Of a stretch of 64,000 bases of DNA, positions 1 through 9,965 are shown piece after piece (within the stretch, counting starts at the first letter, position 1; every line of letters starts with the position of its first letter). The stretch comes from Herbaspirillum sp. SJZ106 (GTDB taxonomy: Bacteria > Pseudomonadota > Gammaproteobacteria > Burkholderiales > Burkholderiaceae_D), in assembly GCF_006715495.1 (NCBI RefSeq), contig NZ_VFNI01000001.1, positions 1-64,000 on the forward strand, read 5' to 3'. A program made the position numbers and the translations under genes. The notes beneath the pieces are model-generated. The model saw only the letters and a program-made list of their open reading frames with translations. It ran no database searches and had not been told where the DNA came from.

Positions 1-517
1 GCCGCGTTGGGGGAGCGTTTTAGCGTTTAGCCCTTCTGGCTCTGGGCTTCGCTTCGGCTTGGAAGCTTGGGCTGCCTCTGCGAGCGTACCTCCATCACCC
101 GCTTCACCCTTCCGGTTCAGTCTCTCTTCATCTTTCAGCTGGCACCCAGACTCTGCCAGCTCCTGAACCACATCCCTGACAGATCCATTCGTATTCCGCA
201 TACGTCGCATGCCGTGCGATAAACCCTTTTAAATTACCTTGTAAGCATTCACTCGAAATTATCTTGATGCCTCCTCCAATAGGGCGCATCAGTTCTTCAG
301 TTTGCGGAGACGGGCATTTGAAGAATAAGGGCCCTATCCCGGGATGGAGGCGTCTTCTGTCTTTGCTCACACACAATCAGGTGCCGTCAATTGCCGCCGA
401 AATCGTTCATAGATGAACTCGCGCACTTGCCTTGCCAGAGTCGGTTGAATGGATTAAGGCGCACAAAAAAAGCCGGCAAAGCCGGCTTTTTAGCACTGCG
501 AATTTTCGCTGTGGATC
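1..517. other. Region without a supported gene
   Basis: I see no convincing gene. An open frame of 82 codons runs on the minus strand (376 to 128). It starts with TTG, has no clear ribosome binding site and matches no family I recognise, although its product has four Cys in two spaced groups. Base composition looks less GC-rich than in the rest of the window, which may mark an intergenic or island edge. The only firm structure is the terminator at 465-491. Confidence 0.4.
465..491 (-). terminator. Rho-independent terminator of pagL
   Basis: A perfect GCCGGC / GCCGGC stem (472-477 with 481-486) has a 3-nt loop. A-tracts lie on the left and T-tracts on the right, so on the minus strand the stem is followed by a run of U. 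It lies 27 bases past the stop codon of the lipid A deacylase gene. Confidence 0.8.
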
Positions 518-1072
518 TTAGAACTTGTACGCCACACGCGCCACGGCGAAGTTCACGCCGCCGTTCGGCTGCTTGATGCCGCCGTTCGAGAAATGCTGCA
601 AGCGGATGCCAAGATCCAGGCCATTGCTGAACACATAGCCGGCGCCGATATGGTCGCCGAACTGGAATGCAGTCGACAGGACCTTGTCGTTGTTGCGATA
701 CAGCTTGGAGAACAGGTGGACGCCGATGCCGGCTTCGCCATAGAAGCCCTTGCCGTCGTCACGCTGGAAGCGCAGCACCGGAGTCAGGCCGAGGTCGACC
801 AGGTTGCCGCTGTCATTCGTGTTGTTATAGTGGTTCATGCGCCAGTTGGCCAGCGACAGATCCCAGTAGCCGCCGATATGCGTGCCGTTCGACTGCCAGA
901 AATTCCAGTTCGGGCCCCAGTTCCATTGGGCGCCGAGGCGAACCAGCTGGGTGTTGTTGCCGGTGCCGTATTCCAGCGACATGCCGTCGATGGCGTAGCT
1001 CGGTGCTTGGACAGCGATGGAAGCGATGCCGACGAATGCAAGTTTGGCGACCAGGCTCTTCAATTTAGTCAT
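518..1072 (-). CDS. pagL: Lipid A 3-O-deacylase, PagL family
   Basis: An outer-membrane beta-barrel enzyme that removes the 3-O-linked acyl chain of lipid A. The 184-residue product starts with a signal peptide (Lys-rich start, hydrophobic core, Ala-x-Ala-like end near residue 27). It ends in an aromatic Phe, as outer-membrane proteins do. The active-site signature is visible near the C terminus: His160, Ser162 and Asn163. In Pseudomonas aeruginosa PagL the third catalytic residue is a Glu 14 positions after the His; here that position is Asn174. The gene is monocistronic, with its own terminator. The family call is firm; activity is less certain because of the Glu to Asn change. Confidence 0.88.
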   Translation of the reverse strand: MTKLKSLVAKLAFVGIASIAVQAPSYAIDGMSLEYGTGNNTQLVRLGAQWNWGPNWNFWQSNGTHIGGYWDLSLANWRMNHYNNTNDSGNLVDLGLTPVLRFQRDDGKGFYGEAGIGVHLFSKLYRNNDKVLSTAFQFGDHIGAGYVFSNGLDLGIRLQHFSNGGIKQPNGGVNFAVARVAYKF

Positions 1073-1275
1073 AAATATTCTTTCGACGCGTAAATAGTAT
1101 TGATGGATGTCGGTGTCAGACGAAATCTGGTGCGGATACTGTACCCGCGATAATGCAGTATTTTCTCACAATCATCGAAAATGCATACTCGCGTGTCTGA
1201 TTTTGGCCTCGTGCGCATGCGAATACCTCATCGGGCAAAGGCAAAAGAGCGTTGCCATCGGGCGCGCGACGCATT

Positions 1276-2781
1276 TCAGTCCTGCATCCATCCTTGCGAG
1301 CATCCCACCGCCTTATGCCAACGCATCAGGAGTTCATCGCGCAATCCGGCCGCCATTGCCGGTTCAAACAGGCGGTCGACCTGCCACATGGCGGAAATTT
1401 CTTCCTGGGAATGCCAGAACCCGGTGGCCAGACCGGCCAAGTAAGCGGCGCCCAGCGCAGTCGTTTCCGTGACCTGCGGTCGCACCACCGGCACCCCCAG
1501 CATGTCCGCCTGGAACTGCATCAGCAGGTCATTGCGCGCGGCTCCGCCGTCCACTCGCAGTTCCGTGAGCGGGATGGCGGCATCCTTCTGCATCGCCTCC
1601 AATACATCGGCGGTCTGGTAAGCGATGCTTTCCAGCGCGGCGCGGGCCAGATGGGCCTTGGTGGAGCCGCGCGTGAGGCCGCTGATGCTGCCGCGCGCGT
1701 AAGGATCCCAATACGGCGTGCCGAGTCCGGTAAAGGCCGGTACGAAATACACGCCGCCGTTGTCCGGCGCCTGCGCCGCCAGCGCCTCGATATCGGATGA
1801 TTTTTCGATCACGCCCAGGCCATCGCGCAGCCACTGCACTACCGCACCGGCGACAAAGATGCTGCCCTCAAGCATGTACGAGGTCCGGGGCGGGGCGCCA
1901 TCTTTTGCAGCCAGGGTCCAGCCGATGGTCGTGAGCAGCTTGTTTTTCGACACGGCGGCTTGCGCGCCGGTCTGCATCAGCATGAAACAGCCGGTGCCGT
2001 AGGTATTCTTGACCATGCCTTCACGCAGGCAGGCCTGCCCGAACGTGGCGGCCTGTTGGTCGCCGGCGATGCCGGCAATCGGCAGGGCGCTCCCGAACCA
2101 TTCGGCGTTGGCCTGCGCGGCCACGCCGCTGCTGGCCACCACGCGCGGCAACATGGCGCGCGGCACTTGCAGCACCGCCATGAGTTCATCGTCCCACTCG
2201 CAGCGATGGATGTCGAACAGCAGGCTGCGCGAGGCATTGCTGCTGTCGGTGACATGTTCCCCGCTGAGCTTGTAGACCAGCCAGGAATCGACGGTGCCGA
2301 ACGCCAGCTCGCCGCGCTCGGCGCGCGCGCGGGCACCGGGCACGTTCTCCAGGATCCAGTTCAGCTTGGTGCCGGCGAAATACGCGTCCAGCACCAGGCC
2401 GGTCTTGCGGGCGAACAGTTCTTCCTTGCCTTCGCTGCGTAACCGGTCGCACAGGCCGGCGGTGCGACGATCCTGCCACACGATGGCAGGGCAGACCGGT
2501 TCGCCGCTCTTGCGGTCCCACACCACGGTGGTCTCGCGCTGGTTGGTGATGCCGATGGCGTCAATCTCGCCGGCTGTCACGTGGTTGTTCTTCAGCACTG
2601 CCTGGGCGACGTCGAGCTGGGAGCGCCAGATGTCGTTGGCGTCATGCTCTACCCAGCCGGATTGCGGGTAATGCTGTGCAAATTCTTTCTGCTCGATGGC
2701 GGCGATGCGGCCCTGGCGGTCAAACAGAATGGCGCGCGAACTGGTGGTGCCCTGGTCGAGGGCGAGCAGATAACGGCTCAT
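1276..2781 (-). CDS. glpK: Glycerol kinase
   Basis: Phosphorylates glycerol to sn-glycerol 3-phosphate with ATP in the cytoplasm. The 501-residue product has the usual length. It carries the FGGY-kinase start ([12 protein letters not shown]), the WQDRR segment, the [10 protein letters not shown] motif, the KNTYGTGCF phosphate-binding region and the VDGGAARND segment. The GlpK-type [14 protein letters not shown] stretch separates it from xylulose, ribulose and other FGGY kinases. I chose the ATG at 2781 because AGGAG precedes it; an in-frame ATG at 2799 would add six residues. It lies 67 bases behind the SMP-30 gene and is probably co-transcribed with it. Confidence 0.93.
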   Translation of the reverse strand: MSRYLLALDQGTTSSRAILFDRQGRIAAIEQKEFAQHYPQSGWVEHDANDIWRSQLDVAQAVLKNNHVTAGEIDAIGITNQRETTVVWDRKSGEPVCPAIVWQDRRTAGLCDRLRSEGKEELFARKTGLVLDAYFAGTKLNWILENVPGARARAERGELAFGTVDSWLVYKLSGEHVTDSSNASRSLLFDIHRCEWDDELMAVLQVPRAMLPRVVASSGVAAQANAEWFGSALPIAGIAGDQQAATFGQACLREGMVKNTYGTGCFMLMQTGAQAAVSKNKLLTTIGWTLAAKDGAPPRTSYMLEGSIFVAGAVVQWLRDGLGVIEKSSDIEALAAQAPDNGGVYFVPAFTGLGTPYWDPYARGSISGLTRGSTKAHLARAALESIAYQTADVLEAMQKDAAIPLTELRVDGGAARNDLLMQFQADMLGVPVVRPQVTETTALGAAYLAGLATGFWHSQEEISAMWQVDRLFEPAMAAGLRDELLMRWHKAVGCSQGWMQD

Positions 2782-2848
2782 GGGGCTCCTGGGGCTCATG
2801 GCATAGTCTTCCGATGCTGGTCTTCTTGTCATCCGGCGTGCCGGAAAA

Positions 2849-3757
2849 TCAGGGCCGGTAGCTGTATTCCAGGCGCCCCGGCACATCCACGCGCACCGAC
2901 AGCACGCATCCCGACAGCGGATATTGCTGCAATTCGCTATCGCTGCGGCCATTGCGCCCGGTCGTGATGTACAGCGTGCGCAGGTCGGCGCCGCCGAAAG
3001 CCACCATGGTCGGGCAGCGTGCCGGCAAGCGGATCTCCCGCAGGATCTCGCCCTGCGGCGACAGCCGCAGCACGCGTCCGCCTTCGAACATGGCGCACCA
3101 GTAAGCGCCTTCGCTGTCCACCGCGGCGCCGTCGGGGCGGCCGCCATAATCGGGCGAGCTCTTGTCGGCATCGAACTGGCGCAGCAGGCGGCAGTTGCCG
3201 GCCGTGCCCGTGGCCAGGTCATAGTCGTAGACATTGATGCGATGCGCCGGCGTGTTCGAGTGGTACAGCAGGCGCTGGTCGGGGCTGAACGCCACGCCGT
3301 TGGAGGTGGTCACCGGATGGTGGGCATCGCGCAGGCTGTTGCGTTCGAAACAGTACAACGTGCCGGCTTCGCGATCGCGCGGTTCGTAGATGGTGCCGCA
3401 CCAGAAACGGCCCGCGGCATCGCAGCGGCCATCGTTGAAGCGGATGCGGGCGGTATCGTAAGGCGCCGCCAGCAGCGGCGACAACGCGCCGGTCTGCGTA
3501 TTGAGGTGCGCCATGCCGGAACGCAGCGCCACCACCAGGCCTTCCCGGGCATGCTTGGCGATGGCGCCGGGTTCTTGCGGCATCGGCCAGGATTTGTGCT
3601 GCCGGCTTTCGATATGCAGGCGATGCACCGCCTTGCCGGGAATGTCGATCCAGTACAGCGCCGCCTCTTCGGCATGCCACAACGGCGATTCGCCCAGCAG
3701 CATCGGTTGGTCAAAGGCCGCCGTGATCTGTTCGGATGGCGGGGATGTGTCGGTCAT
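2849..3757 (-). CDS. SMP-30/gluconolactonase family lactonase
   Basis: A six-bladed beta-propeller protein of about 302 residues, in the family that hydrolyses sugar lactones with a bound divalent metal. Visible family motifs are [18 protein letters not shown] near the N terminus, [36 protein letters not shown] and [17 protein letters not shown]. The Glu of GESP, the Asn of the SNG motif and the Asp of PDG are the usual metal ligands. Start choice is uncertain: no good ribosome binding site is seen, and longer in-frame starts exist up to 3826. It is followed by glpK. The substrate is unknown; L-arabino- or galactono-lactone is plausible given the sugar-acid cluster next door, but a terminator separates the two units. 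Confidence 0.85.
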   Translation of the reverse strand: MTDTSPPSEQITAAFDQPMLLGESPLWHAEEAALYWIDIPGKAVHRLHIESRQHKSWPMPQEPGAIAKHAREGLVVALRSGMAHLNTQTGALSPLLAAPYDTARIRFNDGRCDAAGRFWCGTIYEPRDREAGTLYCFERNSLRDAHHPVTTSNGVAFSPDQRLLYHSNTPAHRINVYDYDLATGTAGNCRLLRQFDADKSSPDYGGRPDGAAVDSEGAYWCAMFEGGRVLRLSPQGEILREIRLPARCPTMVAFGGADLRTLYITTGRNGRSDSELQQYPLSGCVLSVRVDVPGRLEYSYRP

Positions 3758-3842
3758 GGAAAGGCAAAGGATGACGGAAAAACACATTATGCGCCGCAGC
3801 CGCCGATTCACAAACCTGTACAGCAAGGCGCGGCGGCAATGA

Positions 3843-3880
3843 AAAACGGCATGTGTCGAAACACATGCCGTTTTCTTTTT
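3843..3880 (-). terminator. Terminator of the sugar-acid operon
   Basis: A 14-bp perfect stem, AAAACGGCATGTGT with ACACATGCCGTTTT (3843-3856 / 3861-3874), has a 4-nt loop and a U-rich tail on both strands. It lies between the SDR gene and the SMP-30 gene. It therefore ends the long minus-strand operon and could also insulate glpK and the lactonase. Confidence 0.85.
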
Positions 3881-3942
3881 GGGCGGACATTCAGGCGGTC
3901 AGGCCCGGTCCTGCGATGCCGATGCCCAGATCGATGCTCAGG

Positions 3943-4707
3943 TCAGTTCGACCAGCCGCCGTCGATCATGTGGATCGAGCCGGTGGTGAAGTTCGACTCG
4001 TCCGAGGCCAGGTACAGCGCCAGCGCGGCGACTTCTTCAGCCTTGCCGATGCGGCCCATCGGCTGGCGGCCGACGAAGGCGGCGCGCACCTCGGCTTCGC
4101 TCTTGCCGGTTTCCTTGGCCTGGGTGGCGATGCGTTGTTCCAGCGACGGCGACTCGATGGTGCCGGGGCAGATCGCGTTGCAGCGTACGCCCTGCGCCAC
4201 GAAGTCGGCTGCGACCGACTTGGTCAGGCCGACCACCGCCGCCTTGGAGGCGCCGTAGGCGAAGCGGTTGGCCACGCCCTTGACGCTGGAAGCGGCCGAG
4301 GCGATGTTGACGATCGAGCCGGCCTTCTTGGCCAGCATGCCCGGCAGCACCGCACGGATGGTGTGGAACATCGCCTTGGCGTTCAGGTTGAAGGAAAAGT
4401 CCCAGGCCTTGTCGTCGCATTCCAGGATGTTGCCGGCGGCGACGTAGCCCGCGCAGTTGAACAGCACGTCGATGGTGCCGATGTCGGCCACCAGCTGCTT
4501 GATGGCGGCATCGTCGGTCACGTCCAGCAGGCGGGTTTCGACGCCGGCGATTCCGGCCAGCGCGTCGAGGTGGGGCTTGCTGATGTCGGTGGCGATCACG
4601 CGCGCGCCTTCCTTGGCGAACAGTTCGGTCGAGGCGCGGCCGATGCCTTGGGCGGCGGCAGTGATCAGAACGGTCTTGCCGGCGAGGCGTCCAGTGGATG
4701 AGGCCAT
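3943..4707 (-). CDS. Short-chain dehydrogenase, probable 2-keto-3-deoxy-sugar-acid 4-dehydrogenase
   Basis: An NAD(P)-dependent oxidoreductase of 254 residues with a Rossmann fold. The dinucleotide motif is TAAAQGIG (16-23), with Ala in place of the usual first Gly. The NAG-like motif reads NCAG (84-87), catalytic Ser lies in the NIASAAS stretch (near 139), and YGASK supplies Tyr151 and Lys155. It starts 10 bases behind the FAH hydrolase gene with a good AAGGA site. In non-phosphorylative pathways described for Herbaspirillum and relatives, such an SDR oxidises the C4 hydroxyl of a 2-keto-3-deoxy acid so that an FAH-family enzyme can cleave the diketo product. That role is inferred from context; the SDR family is certain. 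Confidence 0.85.
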   Translation of the reverse strand: MASSTGRLAGKTVLITAAAQGIGRASTELFAKEGARVIATDISKPHLDALAGIAGVETRLLDVTDDAAIKQLVADIGTIDVLFNCAGYVAAGNILECDDKAWDFSFNLNAKAMFHTIRAVLPGMLAKKAGSIVNIASAASSVKGVANRFAYGASKAAVVGLTKSVAADFVAQGVRCNAICPGTIESPSLEQRIATQAKETGKSEAEVRAAFVGRQPMGRIGKAEEVAALALYLASDESNFTTGSIHMIDGGWSN

Positions 4708-4717
4708 GTTGATTCCT

Positions 4718-5893
4718 TTAGATGAGTTGTCGTTTTGCCAGATTCTTGAGCAGCGCGGTCAGGCCGAAAGTCCAGGGCGCCGTCTTGTCGCTGAAGTTCA
4801 CGGTGTTGACCAGCGCGCCCAGCCTGGGCGTGGCGATCGTCACGATGTCGGCGACCTGGTGCGTGAAGCCCTGGCCCGGACCGAAACGGTCCTGGGTCGG
4901 CGCGAACATGGTGCCCAGGAACAGTACCAAGCCATCCGGATATTGGTGGTTGGGGCCGATCGCGTGTTCCACCAGCTGCAGCGGATCGCGGCTGATCATC
5001 GACATCGAGCTGCTGCCCTTGAGCGTGAAGCCTTCCGTACCGTCGACCCGCATTGTAAGTTCGGCGCGACGCACGTCGTCAATTGAAAAGTTTGCGTCGA
5101 ACAGACGAATAAAAGGCCCGACCGAGCAAGAGGCGTTGTTGTCCTTGGCCTTGCCCAGCAGCAGTGCGCTGCGGCCCTCGAAGTCGCGCAGGTTGACGTC
5201 GTTGCCCAGCGTGGCGCCGACCACACGGCCAGCGCTGTTGATGGCCAGCACGATCTCAGGTTCCGGATTGTTCCAGGCCGATTTCGGGTGGATGCCGACT
5301 TCGTCGCCCAGGCCGACCGACGACAGCGGCTGGGCCTTGGTGAAGATCTCGGCGTCGGGGCCGATGCCCACCTCCAGGTATTGCGACCACACGCCCTGTT
5401 CCAGCAGCACTTCTTTCAGCTTGGCCGCTTCCGGCGAACCGGGCACCACGCTGGAGAGGTTGTCGCCGATCACGGCGGTGATCGCCTTGCGTACCGACTC
5501 CGCACGGCCGGCATCGCCGCGCGCCTGTTCCTCGATCACGCGTTCCAGCATGCTGGCCACGAAGGTCACGCCGCTGGCTTTGACCGCTTGCAGGTCGATC
5601 GGCGCCAGCAGCCAGGGCTTGGCCGTGTCGCGCTTGGCAATGTCGGCGTTATCCAGCAGTTCCTGCAGCGAAGCCAGGCGCGGCAGGCCGGTCGCGGCCT
5701 TCACCGCTGCGGCCGGATCGTCCAGTTCCAGCAACTGGCTGGAGGTGGCGGCAAGCTTGCTCAGGTCGTACACGCCATCGGCGTCGACCTTGACCAGCAC
5801 CGGGCCGACGTCCGGCTGCCAGACGCGCCCGATCAGCGTCGCTTGCGCGTGGTCTTCAGGCAGGTGTGCCTGGATAGTGAATGCATGTGCCAT
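4718..5893 (-). CDS. FAH-family hydrolase, probable 2,4-diketo-3-deoxy-acid hydrolase
   Basis: A 391-residue member of the fumarylacetoacetate hydrolase superfamily, which cleaves C-C bonds of beta-diketo acids with a Mg or Mn ion. The metal-binding PEPEIVLAIN stretch, the GNDVNLRDFEGRS segment and GKAKDNNASCSVGPF are recognisable. Start 5893 is favoured by AGGAG eight bases upstream; the frame stays open further upstream, but without a better site. It sits between the UxaA-family dehydratase and the SDR. This fits the last step of a dehydratase, dehydrogenase, hydrolase route that gives pyruvate and a shorter hydroxy acid (glycolate from pentonates, lactate from 6-deoxyhexonates). The exact substrate cannot be read from sequence. 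Confidence 0.85.
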   Translation of the reverse strand: MAHAFTIQAHLPEDHAQATLIGRVWQPDVGPVLVKVDADGVYDLSKLAATSSQLLELDDPAAAVKAATGLPRLASLQELLDNADIAKRDTAKPWLLAPIDLQAVKASGVTFVASMLERVIEEQARGDAGRAESVRKAITAVIGDNLSSVVPGSPEAAKLKEVLLEQGVWSQYLEVGIGPDAEIFTKAQPLSSVGLGDEVGIHPKSAWNNPEPEIVLAINSAGRVVGATLGNDVNLRDFEGRSALLLGKAKDNNASCSVGPFIRLFDANFSIDDVRRAELTMRVDGTEGFTLKGSSSMSMISRDPLQLVEHAIGPNHQYPDGLVLFLGTMFAPTQDRFGPGQGFTHQVADIVTIATPRLGALVNTVNFSDKTAPWTFGLTALLKNLAKRQLI

Positions 5894-6048
5894 ATTCTTG
5901 ACTCCTAGGTTGTTGAGGCCGCATGAAGCTGGCCAGACTTGGCTTGTTGGCGTCACCGCTGGCAAAACACCCTGATGCATGAAAGCCAGGGGGATGCTTT
6001 GCCGGCGGCGCCGCATCTGACGAAGAACGCTGGAGGGCGCAAACAACA

Positions 6049-6076
6049 CTGCCGTTGGCGGCGACGCCAACGGCAG
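6049..6076 (-). terminator. Strong hairpin between dehydratase and hydrolase genes
   Basis: A perfect 12-bp stem CTGCCGTTGGCG / CGCCAACGGCAG with a GCGA-type tetraloop lies just past the stop of the dehydratase gene. On the minus strand it is followed by TGTTGTTTG, a weak U-rich tail. It may be a partial terminator or an mRNA 3'-end stabiliser inside the operon. Confidence 0.55.
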
Positions 6077-6089
6077 CAGGGGATGCAGC

Positions 6090-7625
6090 TCAGGTGTACA
6101 CGCCGATATGCCAGGGGACGAACTCATCCTGTCCGTATCCGTGCAATTCGCTCTTGGTCTTCTTGCCGGATGCGGTATCGAGGATCATCTGGAAGAAGCG
6201 CGCGCCGATCTCCTGCGGCGTCGCGGTACCGTCCGCGATCTCGCCGCAGTTGATGTCCATGTCTTCTTCCTGGCGTTGCCACAGCGCCGTGTTGGTCGCC
6301 AGTTTCAGCGACGGCGAAGGTGCGCAGCCATAGGCCGAACCGCGGCCGGTGGTGAAGCAGATCATGTTGGCGCCGCCGGCGACCTGGCCGGTGGCCGAGA
6401 TCGGGTCGTAACCCGGCGTGTCCATGAACACGAAGCCCTTGGCAGTGACGGTCTCGGCGTACTTGTAGACATCCACCAGGTTGGTGGTGCCGCCCTTGGC
6501 CACCGCGCCCAGCGACTTTTCCAGGATGGTGGTCAGCCCGCCCGCCTTGTTCCCGGCCGAAGGGTTGTTGTTCATCTCGGCATCGTTCTTGCGGCAGTAT
6601 TCTTCCCACCAGTCGATGCGCGCCAGCAGCTTCTGGCCCACTTCCGGCGACACCGCGCGGCGCGTCAGCAAGTGTTCGGCGCCATAGATTTCAGGCGTTT
6701 CCGACAGGATCGCGGTACCGCCGTTTTGCACCAGCAGGTCGACCGCCACGCCCAGCGCCGGGTTGGCGGTGATGCCCGAGTAGCCGTCCGAGCCGCCGCA
6801 TTGCAGGCCCAGCGTCAGGTGCTTGGCCGGCACCGGTTCGCGCTTGATGTCGTTGGCCTTGGGCAGCATCTTCTTGATCTTCTCGATGCCCAGCGCCACC
6901 GTCTTGGCGGTGCCGCCGGTGCTCTGGATCGTGAAGGTATGGAAGTATTCGCCTTCCTTCAGGTCATGGCTTTCCATCAGGCCCGAGATCTGGTTGGTCT
7001 CGCAGCCCAGGCCCACCACCAGCACGGCAGCGAAGTTGGGATGCTTGGCGTAGCCGGCCAGGGTGCGGCGCAGGATCTGCAGCGGTTCGCCCAGCGAATC
7101 CACCGCGCAGCCCAGGCCGTGGGTCAGCGCCACCACGCCGTCGACATTGGGGAAATCGGCCAGCGCTTCCGGATGGATGTCGCGGCGGAAATGGTCGGCG
7201 ATGGCGCGCGCGGCCGTGGCCGAGCAGTTCACCGAAGTCAGCACGCCGATGTAGTTGCGCGTGGCCACGCGGCCGTCCGGGCGCACGATGCCCATGAAGG
7301 TCGCCGGCTGCGCGGCGAAGTCGACCGGCTTGACGTCGGCGCCGAAGTGGTGCTCGCGGGAGAATTCCGCCATCGCCAGATTGTGCGTGTGCACGTGCTG
7401 GCCTGGCTCGATGGCTTGGCTGGCGGTGCCGATGATCTGGCCGTAGCGCTTGACCGGCTCGCCGGCCGCGATGGCGCGGGTCGCCATCTTGTGGCCGGCG
7501 GGGATCAGGCCGACGACCTTGAGGCCGCCTTCCTCTTCCAGCACGGTGCCGGAAATGAGCTGGCGGCGCGCAATGACGACATCATCGACCGGATTCAATC
7601 GAATGATGGGAGAAATAGGTTTCAT
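6090..7625 (-). CDS. UxaA-family sugar-acid dehydratase (altronate dehydratase family)
   Basis: Removes water from a sugar acid to give a 2-keto-3-deoxy acid in the cytoplasm. The 511-residue product is a full fusion: an N-terminal SAF domain (about 15-95) and a large catalytic domain (about 110-510). Motifs include DGRVATRNYIG, the LTHGLGCA stretch, VVGLGCETNQI, LGLQCGGSDGYSG and the C-terminal FTTGRGSAYGCAPSPSLKL. Conserved Cys and His residues are in place, as expected for the metal-dependent family. Members act on D-altronate, D-arabinonate, L-galactonate or L-fuconate, so the family name does not settle the substrate. It stands between the importer genes and the FAH-SDR pair, so it is the likely first enzyme on the imported acid. 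Confidence 0.9.
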   Translation of the reverse strand: MKPISPIIRLNPVDDVVIARRQLISGTVLEEEGGLKVVGLIPAGHKMATRAIAAGEPVKRYGQIIGTASQAIEPGQHVHTHNLAMAEFSREHHFGADVKPVDFAAQPATFMGIVRPDGRVATRNYIGVLTSVNCSATAARAIADHFRRDIHPEALADFPNVDGVVALTHGLGCAVDSLGEPLQILRRTLAGYAKHPNFAAVLVVGLGCETNQISGLMESHDLKEGEYFHTFTIQSTGGTAKTVALGIEKIKKMLPKANDIKREPVPAKHLTLGLQCGGSDGYSGITANPALGVAVDLLVQNGGTAILSETPEIYGAEHLLTRRAVSPEVGQKLLARIDWWEEYCRKNDAEMNNNPSAGNKAGGLTTILEKSLGAVAKGGTTNLVDVYKYAETVTAKGFVFMDTPGYDPISATGQVAGGANMICFTTGRGSAYGCAPSPSLKLATNTALWQRQEEDMDINCGEIADGTATPQEIGARFFQMILDTASGKKTKSELHGYGQDEFVPWHIGVYT

Positions 7626-7691
7626 GGTGATCTCGGTGAGAGCGTTTCAAACAATCCGCGTCCGGCAGAATCGCCGGCGCGGATTTCAGGA

Positions 7692-8498
7692 TTACTTCGC
7701 GGCGAACTGCGACAGGTCAGGCATCGGGCTGCCCACCCATTGCTGGTAGATGCCGGCCAGCTTGCCGTTCTTCAGGTTCGCGCCGATCCAGTCGTTGAGC
7801 CACTTTTCCAGCGCCGGCTCGTTCTTGCGGATGCCGATGGCGTAAGGGATGTCCTTGATCACGAACTTGGTTTCGATGTTCTTCGAAGGGTTCTGCTTGG
7901 ACACGGCCGAGGCCAGCGAGTTGGGCGTGCAGAAAGCATCCACCTGGCCCGAGACGATGGCGGCGGTCACCGTGGCGTCGTCATCGAAGCGCACGATGGT
8001 CGCGCCCTTGGGAGCGATCGGGGTCAGCAGCGAATCCTGCATATTGCCGCGCACCACGGCCACGCGCTTGCCGACCAGGTCATTCAGGCCCTTGATGTTT
8101 TCGCCCTTGGGCGCGGCCACCACGAATTGCGAGGCGCCGTACGGTTGCGAGAACGACACCACCTTCTGGCGTTCCGGCGTGATCGAGAACGAGGCGATCA
8201 CCATGTCGGCCTTGCCGGTCATCAGGAAGGGGATGCGGTTGGGGCCGGTGACCTGCACGATTTCCAGTTCCACGCCCAGGTCCTTGGCCAGGGCGCGCGC
8301 GGTTTCCACGTCCGAACCCTGCGGCTCCAGCTTGGCGCTGGTCATGCCGAACGGCGGCGCGCCCAGGTCGATGGCGACCAGCACTTTCTTGCGGGCCTTG
8401 ATATCGGCCAGCGCATCGGCGTGCGCGACCTGTGCGAAGCAGGCGATGCCCAGCACCACGGCGGCGGCTTTTTTGGTGAAGTTCAAAAGGTTTTTCAT
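7692..8498 (-). CDS. ABC transporter substrate-binding protein, PAAT (SBP_bac_3) family
   Basis: A periplasmic receptor of 268 residues with a Sec signal peptide ending in AHA (residue 27). The family fold is clear: VAIDLGAPPFG, then MVIASFSITPERQKVVSFSQPY, which holds Arg110, the residue that binds the ligand carboxylate. The position that in HisJ and relatives is an Asp binding the alpha-amino group (motif DAxxxD) reads VDAFCTP here, so Pro192 replaces it. That suggests a carboxylate ligand without an alpha-amino group, such as a sugar acid, which matches the catabolic neighbours. AGGAG lies at the proper distance from the ATG. It forms one importer with the ATPase and two permeases upstream in the operon. 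Confidence 0.9.
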   Translation of the reverse strand: MKNLLNFTKKAAAVVLGIACFAQVAHADALADIKARKKVLVAIDLGAPPFGMTSAKLEPQGSDVETARALAKDLGVELEIVQVTGPNRIPFLMTGKADMVIASFSITPERQKVVSFSQPYGASQFVVAAPKGENIKGLNDLVGKRVAVVRGNMQDSLLTPIAPKGATIVRFDDDATVTAAIVSGQVDAFCTPNSLASAVSKQNPSKNIETKFVIKDIPYAIGIRKNEPALEKWLNDWIGANLKNGKLAGIYQQWVGSPMPDLSQFAAK

Positions 8499-8586
8499 TG
8501 ATGTCTCCTGAGATGAAAGGTACTGCTTGGGTACGTCGTCTTGATGATGCGGCTGATACGGCTAATGCGATCGGGATGCTGCGCGA

Positions 8587-9304
<718 letters not shown>

Positions 9305-9321
<17 letters not shown>

Positions 9322-9955
9322 TCAATTTCCTTTCAAAATGCTTGGACAACGCCGATAGCGGGTAGCACAGGCAAAAATAGATCAGCGCCACACAACCGAA
9401 CACGGTGAAGGGCTGGAAGGTCGAGTTGTTGATGATCTGGCCGGCGCGCGCGAGGTCGACGAAACCGATCACCGAGGCCAGCGAGGTGTTCTTCACGATC
9501 TGCACCATGAAGCCCACCGTCGGCGGGGTGGCGATCTTCATCGCCTGCGGCAGGATCACCTTGGTCAACTGCTCGAAGCGGTTGAAGCCCAGGCATTCCG
9601 ACGCTTCCCACTGGGTCTTGGGCACCGCCTGGATGCAGCCGCGCCAGATCTCGCCGAGGAAGGCCGCGCAGTAGATCGCAAACGAAATGCCGGCCGCCAC
9701 CAGCGGCGTGAGCTTGAAGCCGGCGATGGCCAGGCCGAAGTAGGCCACGAACAGGATCACCAGCAGCGGGATGCCCTGCACGATCTGGATGTACCAGCTG
9801 GCGATGGTGCGCAGCGCCTTGTTGGGCGAGACGCGCCACAGCGCGATCACGATGCCGGCAATGCCGCCGAACACGAAGGCCACCAGCGACAGCACCACGG
9901 TCCAGACGGCCGCCTGCAGCAGGTATTCAACGTGCAAAAAACTGAATGAGTTCAC
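9305..9955 (-). CDS. ABC transporter permease, PAAT (HisM/GlnP) family
   Basis: An inner-membrane subunit of 216 residues with about five hydrophobic spans. The EAA loop that contacts the ATPase is present (ASECLGFNRFEQLTKVILPQAM). The gene starts with GTG at 9955, preceded by AAGGAG. That ribosome binding site directly abuts the right-hand (downstream) end of the MITE-like element. Its 3' end overlaps the ATPase gene. It pairs with the second permease at 10232-10915 to form the heterodimeric channel. Confidence 0.92.
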
Positions 9956-9965
9956 GTTGTCTCCT

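Noticed and set aside
128-376. 82-codon minus-strand frame at the window start
   Set aside because: TTG start, no ribosome binding site, no family resemblance; kept only as a note in the region entry.
6108-8501. Long plus-strand open frame (797 codons) opposite the UxaA-family and receptor genes
   Set aside because: Shadow frame: it spans two recognised genes and their gap, and has a composition typical of antisense GC-rich DNA.
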